From an uncultured Lachnospiraceae bacterium (GTDB taxonomy: Bacteria > Bacillota > Clostridia > Lachnospirales > Lachnospiraceae), in assembly GCA_947629585.1 (NCBI GenBank), contig CANREH010000002.1, forward strand, positions 1 to 64,000: a DNA stretch of 64,000 bases. The letters run 5' to 3'. A model generated the notes under the pieces. The model was not told the DNA's origin and ran no database searches. It saw only the letters and a list, made by a program, of their open reading frames with translations. Shown in pieces: positions 51,746 through 60,247 of this stretch. A program made the position numbers and the translations under genes. Position 1 is the stretch's first letter; each line of letters starts with the position of its first letter.

Positions 51746-54700
51746 ATGCAGATCATGAATGGGCTTATCCAGGTCTTTATGGGCGCAGTTTCCGGCTATT
51801 ATACGAATAAGCTGGCGATTTCCCATCTGTTTACCGATATCCCGCTTTTTGGAAACCGATCGTGGAAAGCGGTGATAAAGAAAGGCGGGAATAAAGAAAG
51901 GCTTGCAGAGGATTTATCGGAAATTGCGGAAGATAAAATTCTTGGAAATTCTTCGGAAAGAAATTCCTATCTTTATCAGGAACTGTCGAAAGAGGAAGTG
52001 CTGCATTCCCTGGATCAGTGTGTCCTTGCTGTTTTTGAGGAACTGGAACAGGGGGAAACGGCTCAAAAAAGTTTAGTAACTGTTTTGCGAGAATTTTTGA
52101 CGCGGGATCAGGAAAAAGAAATCCTTGAAAATGTGCTGGAAACTATATGTTCGGAATGGCGCCTGCGGGATGTTATTTCGGAACGCGCCTTTACGGATTT
52201 CTGCATGGAAAATTTCGGAAAGGAATCCTTTTCTGAAAAATTTTCTTTGGCGCTCTCAAAAGAGACGGTAACGGCAAAAATGATTCTCGGAGAGGATTGC
52301 TGCGGGCAGGTGAAGGAACGGCTGGCAGAAAAGGCAGTTTTTATTTTTGAATCTTTTCAGCAGGAAGAGGAAAGAAAGAAGCTGGAAGCTTATGTTGATA
52401 ATATCTGCCGGAAATTGGAAATAGGAAGAGTGATAGAAAACACAGAGGAGGCGCTGGGAAAGAAAACGCTGGGGGAGGTTTTAGCAGATGGTGTTTTTTT
52501 AAAGCCGTCCCTGATGGAAAAGCTGTTGTCATATCTGGATACAGACCTGCTGCGGGATATTTATGAGTCTTTGATTGAGGAGCTGGAAGAACAAAACCTT
52601 ACGCTTTCGGATTTATTGCCGGAAGGATGCCTTACCAGCGATGCCATGATCGGGCTTTTAACGGAAAAAATAAAGGAACTGCAGCCTTTCCTCTGTGATT
52701 TGTATGAAAATAACCGGGAATTTATTTCAGAAAGGATTGGAGAAGCGCTGTCGGAGGTGATTGACGAAGGAACCGGCAATTTTCTCCAAAATATGGTTTT
52801 GTTCGGGGCAAAGGATTTGATCCTTGCAAAAACGGAGGAATTTCTGCGGGAAAAGCTGCCGGGAAAAATAGAGGTGCTGTTGGGAGATCCTTCAAAGGAA
52901 ACCTGCCTGGCATTAAGCCATATGCTGGAAGAAATTCCGTTTCATCTGGTGCTGGAAAAGCTTTCTTTTGATGCGGTTTATGAGTATATAAAAAAAGAAC
53001 CGGCAATACAGGAATTTTTAGCGGAAAAAATAAAGCAGGTTCCACTGTCTTTTTTATGGAACAGTGACAGCATAGCTGTGGTTGTAAAGAAAGCGGAGGA
53101 GAATCTGCCGGAAATGATTACGGGCTGGCTGTTTTCCGGAGGGGAAAACAAAAAAGAAACCGTAAAAGAGCTGGTCTTTGCCGCTTTTGAGAAATTGATT
53201 GAGATGCCGCTTGCCCTCCCTGTGCTTCTGGAAAAAGTAAAGGACGGAGTGCCGGAAAAAGAAGCCGTGATTTCCTGGATTTATGAAAAGTTTTCAGAAA
53301 TTTTGCTCAAAGATATTTTTACTGTAGAGAGAGTGGAGCATTGGCTGGACGAATGGGAAGACAGGGGAGGGATTACGGCGGAAAAAGTAATTTCCATGAT
53401 ACCAAAAGAACCTGTACAGAAAAAAATCAGGGAATTGTTTTTGGAAAAAGCTGCCGGATACTTGAAGATAAAGCCAGTGGTGAAGGAGAAAATTCTTGCG
53501 CTTGATGACGACAGGTTATGTGAAATGATGCAGAAATTTATGGGAACGCAGCTTGCGCCCTTAAACCGTATCGGCGGCGCAATCGGCGCGCTGGTCGGGC
53601 TTTTGGTGTTTTTTCTGCACCCGTCTATGGAGCTTTCTTTGCTGCCGCTGCTTTTTACAATTGTCTGCTACGGTCTGATTGGCGTTGGGACCAATGTGCT
53701 TGCGCTTTATGGTCTGTTCCGTCCGTACCATTTGAAAGAGCGGAAATGGCTGGGGAAAATTTCCGATAACCATAGTTTTGTATCCGGCATAGTAATGCGT
53801 CTGTATCATATTGCGGAAAAAATCCCGGGAATCAGAAACCTTTTCTGCCTGGGATATATGCCGGAGAAAAAAGAACTGATTGCGGGGAAGCTGGCGGAAT
53901 TTGTCGCGGATAATTTTTTGCAGGGGAAAGAGCTGCTTCCGAAGATCGAAATAAAAACAGAAATGGTGAAAAAGTTTTTACGGGAAAATCAGGAAAAAAT
54001 TGCGGATTCTGTGGCGGAAAAATTAAAGCAGGCAGATTTTTCCAGAATAGGAGAGCTGTTAAAGGAAACGGTTTCTGATGAGGATATTGCAGAAAAAATA
54101 GAAGAAGCCGATCTTTCTTCTGTATCGGATAAAATTTATCCGGCGATAGAAAAAAGGATGGAAAAGCCGCTGGGACAATATTTTTCTAAAGAGAGCCTGA
54201 CAGAGAAAATTGGAAAGAGCCTGCATGAACTGCTGCAGGGAAAATGGAAGACAGAGCTTTTTTCCTGGTGCTATGATCGTTTTCTGAAACAAAAGACGCT
54301 GGGAGAGCTTTTTTTGGAAAACAGATCCAAAGTATCTGTAAAAATGACGGAAAGCCTCTGTAATTTCCTCTATGGGGAAGCTTTTCGAAAACAGGCGGAG
54401 CTGCTTATTTACAGAGAAGTTTTGAAAAAAACGCAGAAAAAAGAACGGACCGTGGTTTCTTTTTTTGGAGGGCAGGCAGGCTTTGTTTTAGAAAATAATC
54501 TGGAAAAAATGACGGGGTTCCTTTTTGACGTCATCAGAAAAAAATGCGGCCAGTATCTCCTGGAGCATGAAGATGCCCTGGTGGACAGGCTGGATTTGGA
54601 AATCCAGGATATGATTAATGATATGGCGGACGGAATGGAGCTGGGCGGAATGGCAGCTTCCATGCTTGGCACCAGACAGTTGATAGGGAAAGTATTTGAG

Positions 54701-55750
54701 AGGCTTTTTATTTCAGAAGCAGAATTGGACGCAGAGACAGAAGAAGTAGTGCAGAGAGAACGGCTCAGTGAGGAATTATTTGAGAGGAATCGACAGGTAT
54801 TGTCAAAGAAAATAGAGGAGCTTCTGCTGTCGGCAGGCAATGTGACGGTAAAACAGTTGGAATTTCTCTTTTTTGCACAGGGAAAGACAAGAATTGTGGA
54901 TAAATCAGAAAAAGAAGCCAAAGCGCAGTGGGTAAATCGTTTGTGCAGTTTTGTTTTTACGGCATTTTTCCGTGGAAGGACAAGATGTATGATTTCTTTT
55001 TACGGGATTGTGGACGGGATGTTAAAAAAGGCGGAAACCTTCCGGCTGGAAGAATTGTTTTCCTATGTAAGAAAGCCGGTTTTGGAGGAGCTTGAACAGG
55101 GCTTATGGCTGGAGGCAGAAAAAGCAATCGGAAAGCCTTCGGCGGAAGCGGCTGTGAAGGAATTTTTAGGAGAATGTATTTTAAATCCGTTTCTTTCGGC
55201 TTCTGTTACAGAATATGTTCCGCTTTCCAGGAATTTTTTCCGGGGGCTTTTATGTTCGTGCTGGAAGCTGATATGGGAGCAGCCGGGAACGGGCGCATTA
55301 TTAAGAGAGCTGTTTTCTTTCCGCGGCAAACAAATTCCGGAATCCTTAAAGAAAGAGCTGGAAGAAAATATAAAGAATAAAGACAGTTTTCCGGCGGGAG
55401 TGAAAGAACTGACGGAAGCTGTCCTTAGCATAGCTGTGGAAACGGAAACAGTGCCTGTTATCGAGGAGTTTCTTTCCGCGGTAAACGGGCTGTTCCAATA
55501 TGAGGAAAATAAACCTGCCGGAATGGGGCGTATCGCTGATCAGATTGACTTTGCGCATATTATTGAGCTTGCCGTTCTGGATATGGGCGATGCACAGATC
55601 GAAGAGCTGTTTCAGGGCTTTGCCGGGGAATATTTTTTCAGCCTGAAATTGTCGGGAGCCTTCGGCTTTGTTTTTGCTGTTCCGGTTATGCGCTGGATCT
55701 TTGCGGCTGTTTTTATTGGATCAGGGCTTTTGGGCAGAAAGGGGGAGTAA
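51746..55750 (+). CDS. Very large double DUF445 protein
   Basis: A 1334-residue protein built from two DUF445 (YheB-like) modules. Each begins with a glycine-rich hydrophobic stretch and the TN.LA..LF signature: GAVSGYYTNKLAISHLF near residue 15-31, and GLIGVGTNVLALYGLF near 650, the latter after two membrane helices. Between and after lie long amphipathic helical regions, and a final membrane segment lies near the C-terminus (MRWIFAAVFIGSGLL). Normal DUF445 proteins are about 400 residues. The function is unknown. AAGGAAG lies before the ATG at 51746. The next gene starts one base after its stop. Confidence 0.82.
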   Translation: MQIMNGLIQVFMGAVSGYYTNKLAISHLFTDIPLFGNRSWKAVIKKGGNKERLAEDLSEIAEDKILGNSSERNSYLYQELSKEEVLHSLDQCVLAVFEELEQGETAQKSLVTVLREFLTRDQEKEILENVLETICSEWRLRDVISERAFTDFCMENFGKESFSEKFSLALSKETVTAKMILGEDCCGQVKERLAEKAVFIFESFQQEEERKKLEAYVDNICRKLEIGRVIENTEEALGKKTLGEVLADGVFLKPSLMEKLLSYLDTDLLRDIYESLIEELEEQNLTLSDLLPEGCLTSDAMIGLLTEKIKELQPFLCDLYENNREFISERIGEALSEVIDEGTGNFLQNMVLFGAKDLILAKTEEFLREKLPGKIEVLLGDPSKETCLALSHMLEEIPFHLVLEKLSFDAVYEYIKKEPAIQEFLAEKIKQVPLSFLWNSDSIAVVVKKAEENLPEMITGWLFSGGENKKETVKELVFAAFEKLIEMPLALPVLLEKVKDGVPEKEAVISWIYEKFSEILLKDIFTVERVEHWLDEWEDRGGITAEKVISMIPKEPVQKKIRELFLEKAAGYLKIKPVVKEKILALDDDRLCEMMQKFMGTQLAPLNRIGGAIGALVGLLVFFLHPSMELSLLPLLFTIVCYGLIGVGTNVLALYGLFRPYHLKERKWLGKISDNHSFVSGIVMRLYHIAEKIPGIRNLFCLGYMPEKKELIAGKLAEFVADNFLQGKELLPKIEIKTEMVKKFLRENQEKIADSVAEKLKQADFSRIGELLKETVSDEDIAEKIEEADLSSVSDKIYPAIEKRMEKPLGQYFSKESLTEKIGKSLHELLQGKWKTELFSWCYDRFLKQKTLGELFLENRSKVSVKMTESLCNFLYGEAFRKQAELLIYREVLKKTQKKERTVVSFFGGQAGFVLENNLEKMTGFLFDVIRKKCGQYLLEHEDALVDRLDLEIQDMINDMADGMELGGMAASMLGTRQLIGKVFERLFISEAELDAETEEVVQRERLSEELFERNRQVLSKKIEELLLSAGNVTVKQLEFLFFAQGKTRIVDKSEKEAKAQWVNRLCSFVFTAFFRGRTRCMISFYGIVDGMLKKAETFRLEELFSYVRKPVLEELEQGLWLEAEKAIGKPSAEAAVKEFLGECILNPFLSASVTEYVPLSRNFFRGLLCSCWKLIWEQPGTGALLRELFSFRGKQIPESLKKELEENIKNKDSFPAGVKELTEAVLSIAVETETVPVIEEFLSAVNGLFQYEENKPAGMGRIADQIDFAHIIELAVLDMGDAQIEELFQGFAGEYFFSLKLSGAFGFVFAVPVMRWIFAAVFIGSGLLGRKGE

Positions 55751-55751
55751 G

Positions 55752-56369
55752 ATGTCGGTATTGTACCTTGTCATGGGCAAGAGCGCCAGCGGGAAAGACA
55801 GTGTTTTCCAAAGGCTCAGGGCGGAGAAAGCCCTGAATTTAAAGACGATTGTGCCTTATACTACCCGTCCGAAAAGGGAAGGGGAGGAGGATGGGCGGGA
55901 ATACTATTTTCTTTCGGAGGAAGCATTCCATACGATGGAAAAGCAGCATAAGGTTATGGAAGCAAGGACTTACCATACAGTCCACGGAGAATGGAGCTAT
56001 TTTACGGCGGATGACGGCCAGATTGATATGGACGGGGAAGAGAGGTATCTGCTGATTGGCACGCTGGAAACGTATGAAAAGATAAAAGAGTATTACCGCC
56101 GGACACGGCTGTGCAGCCCATCCTGGCTTTCTGCGCATATTAAGCCTGTCTATATTGAAGTAGATCCCGGTATCCGGCTTCTGCGGGCAGTCAGACGGGA
56201 GCAGGGGCAGGAGCATCCGGGATATGCGGAGCTTTGCCGCCGTTTTCTTGCGGATGAAGAAGATTTTTCAGAAGAAAACCTCCTGGCGGCAGGAATCCAA
56301 AAAAGATTTCAAAATATACGGCTGGAAGAATGCGTGGAGGCAATCGTAAAGGAAATTTCCACGGCATAA
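55752..56369 (+). CDS. Guanylate kinase-like protein
   Basis: A 205-residue P-loop kinase with GKSASGKDSVF near the N-terminus, then VPYTTRPKREGEEDGREYYFLS, the GMP-binding region of guanylate kinases (TTRxxRxGExxGxxYxF). The rest is diverged, so it may not be the housekeeping enzyme. In related genomes similar proteins sit beside Orn/Lys/Arg decarboxylase genes. AGGGGGAG lies five bases before the ATG and the gene follows the DUF445 stop by one base. Confidence 0.82.
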   Translation: MSVLYLVMGKSASGKDSVFQRLRAEKALNLKTIVPYTTRPKREGEEDGREYYFLSEEAFHTMEKQHKVMEARTYHTVHGEWSYFTADDGQIDMDGEERYLLIGTLETYEKIKEYYRRTRLCSPSWLSAHIKPVYIEVDPGIRLLRAVRREQGQEHPGYAELCRRFLADEEDFSEENLLAAGIQKRFQNIRLEECVEAIVKEISTA

Positions 56370-56383
56370 AAGGCGGAAAGCAG

Positions 56384-57118
56384 TTATTCCAGAATAATTT
56401 CGTCATTATCATTGAAGATATGCCCGTAAGCTTCCGCAATGCCCGCATCGAAGGTTTCGTACTGGTTTTCTTTGTGCTGCCAGGAATCGTCCTTATTGTA
56501 TTTCTGGACTTCTTCATTGATAGACATCATTTTCTGGTCGAGGAAGTTGACAATGTCGGCGCACTGCTTTAATTCTGTCCGTATCCGGGAAGGCGCGCTT
56601 CCCTCAAATTTATAATAGATCTTGTGCTCCAAGCTTGCCCAGAAATCCATAGCAATGGTCCGAATCTGGATTTCCACTTTGGTAGGGATGACATTATTGG
56701 AAAGGAAAATCGGTACGGTTACAATCATATGGTAGCTCATGTAACCGTTTGGCTTTGGTTTTATAATATAATCCTTTACTTTTAAAACCTGCACATCGCT
56801 TTGTTTTTTAATCATGTCGGCAATCCGGTAGATGTCGGAGCTGAAGGAGCAGATGATGCGGATGCCTGCGACGTCATTGACGTATTTTATGACGTTTTCC
56901 ACCGTCAGCTCTTTGTCCTTGTGGCGGATTTTCCGGGCAATGCTCTCCGGCGATTTGATGCGGGAGGACATATGCTCGATGGGATTATATTTAAAGGCAA
57001 GCTTAAATTCATTGCTTAAAATTTCCAGCTTGGTATTAAATTCTTTGAGTGCGGAGGAATACAAAAGCATTGCCTTTCCCCACTCGGTTTCTTCATCAAA
57101 ATAAACTGGTAATTCCAT
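56384..57118 (-). CDS. Small alarmone synthetase (RelQ/YjbM-type (p)ppGpp synthetase)
   Basis: A 244-residue RelA/SpoT-synthetase-domain protein without hydrolase or regulatory domains. Motifs are SSRIKSPESIARKIRHK, VNDVAGIRIICSF, KPNGYMSYHMIV and VEIQIRTIAMDFWASLEHKIYYK. It makes (p)ppGpp or pGpp from ATP and GTP/GDP. ATG 57118 has GGAG six bases upstream; ATG 57130 is a longer option with a poor site. It is the last gene of the minus-strand run and starts about 20 bases after the GNAT stop. Confidence 0.92.
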   Translation of the reverse strand: MELPVYFDEETEWGKAMLLYSSALKEFNTKLEILSNEFKLAFKYNPIEHMSSRIKSPESIARKIRHKDKELTVENVIKYVNDVAGIRIICSFSSDIYRIADMIKKQSDVQVLKVKDYIIKPKPNGYMSYHMIVTVPIFLSNNVIPTKVEIQIRTIAMDFWASLEHKIYYKFEGSAPSRIRTELKQCADIVNFLDQKMMSINEEVQKYNKDDSWQHKENQYETFDAGIAEAYGHIFNDNDEIILE

Positions 57119-57139
57119 TTCTGTCTCCATTTCTATGTT

Positions 57140-57958
57140 TTATTCCACATCTTTTACGCGGAACCAATAGGTGTACAAATATTGAAAGCCAAGCCCCTCG
57201 TACATTCTGCGTGCGCCTTCATTTTCTGCGACTACCTGTAAATAGGCGTGGTCTGCGCCAAGCTTCATGGCTTCGGAAATAATTGCGCTGCAGATGGCTT
57301 TGCCGAAATGTTTCCTGCGGCAGCTCCTGTCTACATAGACAGCATACAGCCCAATGTGGTTTCTGTCAAGGATTCCCAGCCCGGAAGCTACCATACGCCC
57401 GTCAATCTCAATCCCTGCGGCGATCGTCTGTTTTGGGATCGCCTGGTACATGGAAGGCACAATCCGCAGGTGGGTGGGATTCGTCGTCCCGTTCAGGCGG
57501 AACAGGCTTTGAATCCAGTCGTTTGTGATGGTATCGCAAAGCTGCACCAGGACATTGTCCGGGTAGACGACAAAGGAAGGAAGCCCCGAATTTTTCTGGT
57601 AAAATTCATATTCCGCCCCTATGGAAGGGTAAGGGCGGAAATTCGTTAAGGGCATGGTAAGGACATCCGTAGTATGCTCAATCCGGTAGCCGTGCCTTTC
57701 CAGCAGCGGATCGAAGTCTTTTTCTTCAAAAGGGCTGATCTTGAAAATGGCAGGCGTATGCGCATTCCGGTATTCCTGCTCACAGAACGCGATTTTTTCT
57801 TCCAGCGGAAGCGTGGAATCTGCGACCAGGTTCACGCAGTTGGTCCGGTGGGTATAATTATAGGAAAAACGGATGAGCCATCCGTCGTACAGTTCTAATT
57901 TCTGGGAAGGCCATGCGTTTAACGACAGCTCTTCAATGAGATGAATATAATTATCCAT
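57140..57958 (-). CDS. GNAT-family N-acetyltransferase
   Basis: A 272-residue protein. The C-terminal GNAT domain (about 160-272) has the acetyl-CoA loop in RRKHFGKAICSAIISEA and the AENEGARRMYEGLGFQYLYTYWFR ending; the N-terminal half looks like a degenerate second GNAT fold (WPSQKLELYDGWLIRFS). The substrate is unknown. AAGGAG lies five bases before the ATG. Confidence 0.87.
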   Translation of the reverse strand: MDNYIHLIEELSLNAWPSQKLELYDGWLIRFSYNYTHRTNCVNLVADSTLPLEEKIAFCEQEYRNAHTPAIFKISPFEEKDFDPLLERHGYRIEHTTDVLTMPLTNFRPYPSIGAEYEFYQKNSGLPSFVVYPDNVLVQLCDTITNDWIQSLFRLNGTTNPTHLRIVPSMYQAIPKQTIAAGIEIDGRMVASGLGILDRNHIGLYAVYVDRSCRRKHFGKAICSAIISEAMKLGADHAYLQVVAENEGARRMYEGLGFQYLYTYWFRVKDVE

Positions 57959-58008
57959 AATAACTCCTTATGCAAGCATTTTAAAAAGCATTTGTGAAAA
58001 AAATGTGG

Positions 58009-59451
58009 CTAATCGTCTTTATTTCTTGGCGCAATTGGAAGAGAGAAGGTAAATTCCGTGCCTGCCCCCGGCGTGCTGACGACGGAAATATGCTCTTTGT
58101 GCGCCGTAATGATGTCTTTGGTAATGGAAAGCCCGAGCCCGGTGCCTTTTTTGTCTTTTCCGCGGGAGCTGTCTGTCTTATAGAAACGGTCGAACACTTT
58201 CTGGAGGGATTCTTTCGGAATGCCGATCCCATAGTCTTTGACGCTGATGATTGCTTTGTAGCCCTTTGTTTTCGTGGAAATATGGATGCTTTTATTTTCG
58301 TAGCTGAATTTAATCGCATTATCTAAAAGGTTATAAAGCACCTGCTCAATTTTTTCCATATCGGCTGAGACAAATAAGGATGGCTCTTCAAATACCAGAT
58401 GGATCTGGATGCCTTTCTGCTTTCCGGTCCCTTCAAAGCTTAACGCCATCTGGCGGATGGAGGAATTGATGTCAAAGACGGAAATTTCTAACATAGCGCC
58501 GTGGTTTTCATAGCTGTTTAAGGCGAGAAGGCTCTGGGAAAGCTTGACGAGCCGCGTGGTTTCATAAACAATAATATGTAAATATTTTTCATATAATTCC
58601 GGCGGGATCGTGCCGTCCGCCATAGCTTCCGCATACCCCTTAATGGAAGTGAGCGGGGAACGTAAGTCGTGGGAAATATTGGCGATAAATTTTTTCTGGT
58701 AATCTTCCAAATTCTTTAATTCCCCGGCGAGGAATGCGGTGGAAGCGGCTAATTCCTCATATTCATCCCTGGTGGATAGACGGAGCGTAACGTCATATTT
58801 CCCGGAGGAGTAGGACTGCACGGCACGGATATTTTTCTTTAAGGGCAGTACCGTGATGAAGTATATTACGAGAAATATGAGAAACAAAAAAAGGCAGTAA
58901 AATAAAAAGCATAAGTTAAATATATCAATATAAGCAACGCTTTCTTCCCTGATGTGCCTGACCGGGAGAAAGGCGATCAGATACCCGGTTGTTTCAAAAT
59001 GGCTGGTTAACGGGTAAATGGCGGCACAGGCATGATAGGAGATCAGTCCCCCGATATTCGTGCTGTCAATGGCTGTTTTGGTCAGGAAATCCGGCTCATA
59101 ATCGGGGATCACGTAATTGTTTCTTTTGGTGGAGCCGCTGTCAAAAAAGATTTTCCCGTCCGCGGAAGCTGCCCAGAGACGGCAGCCCTCCAGGGAAGCA
59201 GCCAGGGTAAGCTGGCCGGAAAAATTTTCGATATTCTGCGGCGTAATACCCGGCAGGGAATCTGCTAGATGGGAGCAGGCATCGTAAAGCAGGTCTTCCT
59301 TTTTCTGGAACAATACGGTGTTCATCGTCCGGATTCCATAGGTGTTTAACAGTAAGAACATGGATATTGCCAGAAAAAGGAAGCATCCCACGAGCTTTAA
59401 TGCCAGAGGGACATGGGAGAAGACGAACCGTCTTTTTTTATTTTTTCGCAT
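58009..59451 (-). CDS. Membrane sensor histidine kinase
   Basis: A 480-residue kinase with membrane helices at about residues 18-40 and 170-195, an external sensor domain between them, a HAMP linker, HisKA (FIANISHDLRSPLTSIKGYAEAMADG) and HATPase domains (NAIKFSYENK, VKDYGIGIPKESL, GTGLGLSITKDI). The ATG at 59451 overlaps the end of the regulator gene by 14 bases. It is the partner of that regulator; the signal is unknown. Confidence 0.9.
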   Translation of the reverse strand: MRKNKKRRFVFSHVPLALKLVGCFLFLAISMFLLLNTYGIRTMNTVLFQKKEDLLYDACSHLADSLPGITPQNIENFSGQLTLAASLEGCRLWAASADGKIFFDSGSTKRNNYVIPDYEPDFLTKTAIDSTNIGGLISYHACAAIYPLTSHFETTGYLIAFLPVRHIREESVAYIDIFNLCFLFYCLFLFLIFLVIYFITVLPLKKNIRAVQSYSSGKYDVTLRLSTRDEYEELAASTAFLAGELKNLEDYQKKFIANISHDLRSPLTSIKGYAEAMADGTIPPELYEKYLHIIVYETTRLVKLSQSLLALNSYENHGAMLEISVFDINSSIRQMALSFEGTGKQKGIQIHLVFEEPSLFVSADMEKIEQVLYNLLDNAIKFSYENKSIHISTKTKGYKAIISVKDYGIGIPKESLQKVFDRFYKTDSSRGKDKKGTGLGLSITKDIITAHKEHISVVSTPGAGTEFTFSLPIAPRNKDD

Positions 59452-60220
59452 CGAATTTATATCCAATCCCCCAAACAGTGGCAATGCCCCAGTTTGCGTG
59501 TTTTTTTATTTTTTCCCGCAGACGCTTGATATGTACGTCAACCGTCCGGGTGTCCCCGATATATTCATACCCCCAGATATGGTCGAGGAGCTGTTCCCTT
59601 GTAAAAACCTGGTTCGGGTGGGAAGCGAGGAAATAAAATAATTCCAGCTCCTTCGGGGGCATTTCCACTTCTTTCCCGTAGTAAATAACGGAATAATTGG
59701 AAAGATCGATAATTAAGTCGTCATATTCCGCAATATTCTGGCGGGGAAAGAGAGGATCGTCCGGACGTGAATATACCTGTTCAATGACAGCGGAGGAGGT
59801 TTCCGGCGCGCTGGCGGCGGTTTCCGGTTTTTCTGTTTCCGGCAGGATCGGGTGGAAACGCCGGAGGACTGCTTTTACCCTTGCCACAAGCTCTTTGGAG
59901 TCAAAGGGCTTGATGATGTAGTCGTCAGCCCCAAGCTCCAGCCCCAGGACCTTGTCAAAGACTTCCCCTTTCGCCGATACCATGATAATCGGGATGTCGG
60001 AGGTTTTCCGGATCCGCCTGCACACTTCATTGCCGTCGATGCCCGGAAGCATTAGATCGAGCAGGATCAGGTTCGGCTCATAGCTTGCAAACAGGGAGAG
60101 GGCTTCCTCACCGTCATTGGCAATCCTGGTGTCAAAGCATTCTTTGGTCAGGTAGAGGGAAACAAGCTCTGCAATGTTATTGTCATCATCTACAATCAGT
60201 ATTTTCTGTTTATTAATCAT
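59438..60220 (-). CDS. OmpR/PhoB-family response regulator
   Basis: A 260-residue regulator with receiver domain (LIVDDDNNIAEL, phospho-aspartate in NLILLDLMLPGIDG, lysine in IIKPFDSKEL) and winged helix (PPKELELFYFLASHPNQVFTREQLLDHIWGYEY ... GIGYKF). The linker between the domains is long (about 40 residues, rich in Glu, Pro, Ala), longer than in most relatives. GGAAGGG precedes the ATG. It is 27 bases after mutS2 and overlaps its kinase gene. Confidence 0.92.
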   Translation of the reverse strand: MINKQKILIVDDDNNIAELVSLYLTKECFDTRIANDGEEALSLFASYEPNLILLDLMLPGIDGNEVCRRIRKTSDIPIIMVSAKGEVFDKVLGLELGADDYIIKPFDSKELVARVKAVLRRFHPILPETEKPETAASAPETSSAVIEQVYSRPDDPLFPRQNIAEYDDLIIDLSNYSVIYYGKEVEMPPKELELFYFLASHPNQVFTREQLLDHIWGYEYIGDTRTVDVHIKRLREKIKKHANWGIATVWGIGYKFDAKK

Positions 60221-60247
60221 GGAAACCCTTCCTTAACTCTCAGTCTT

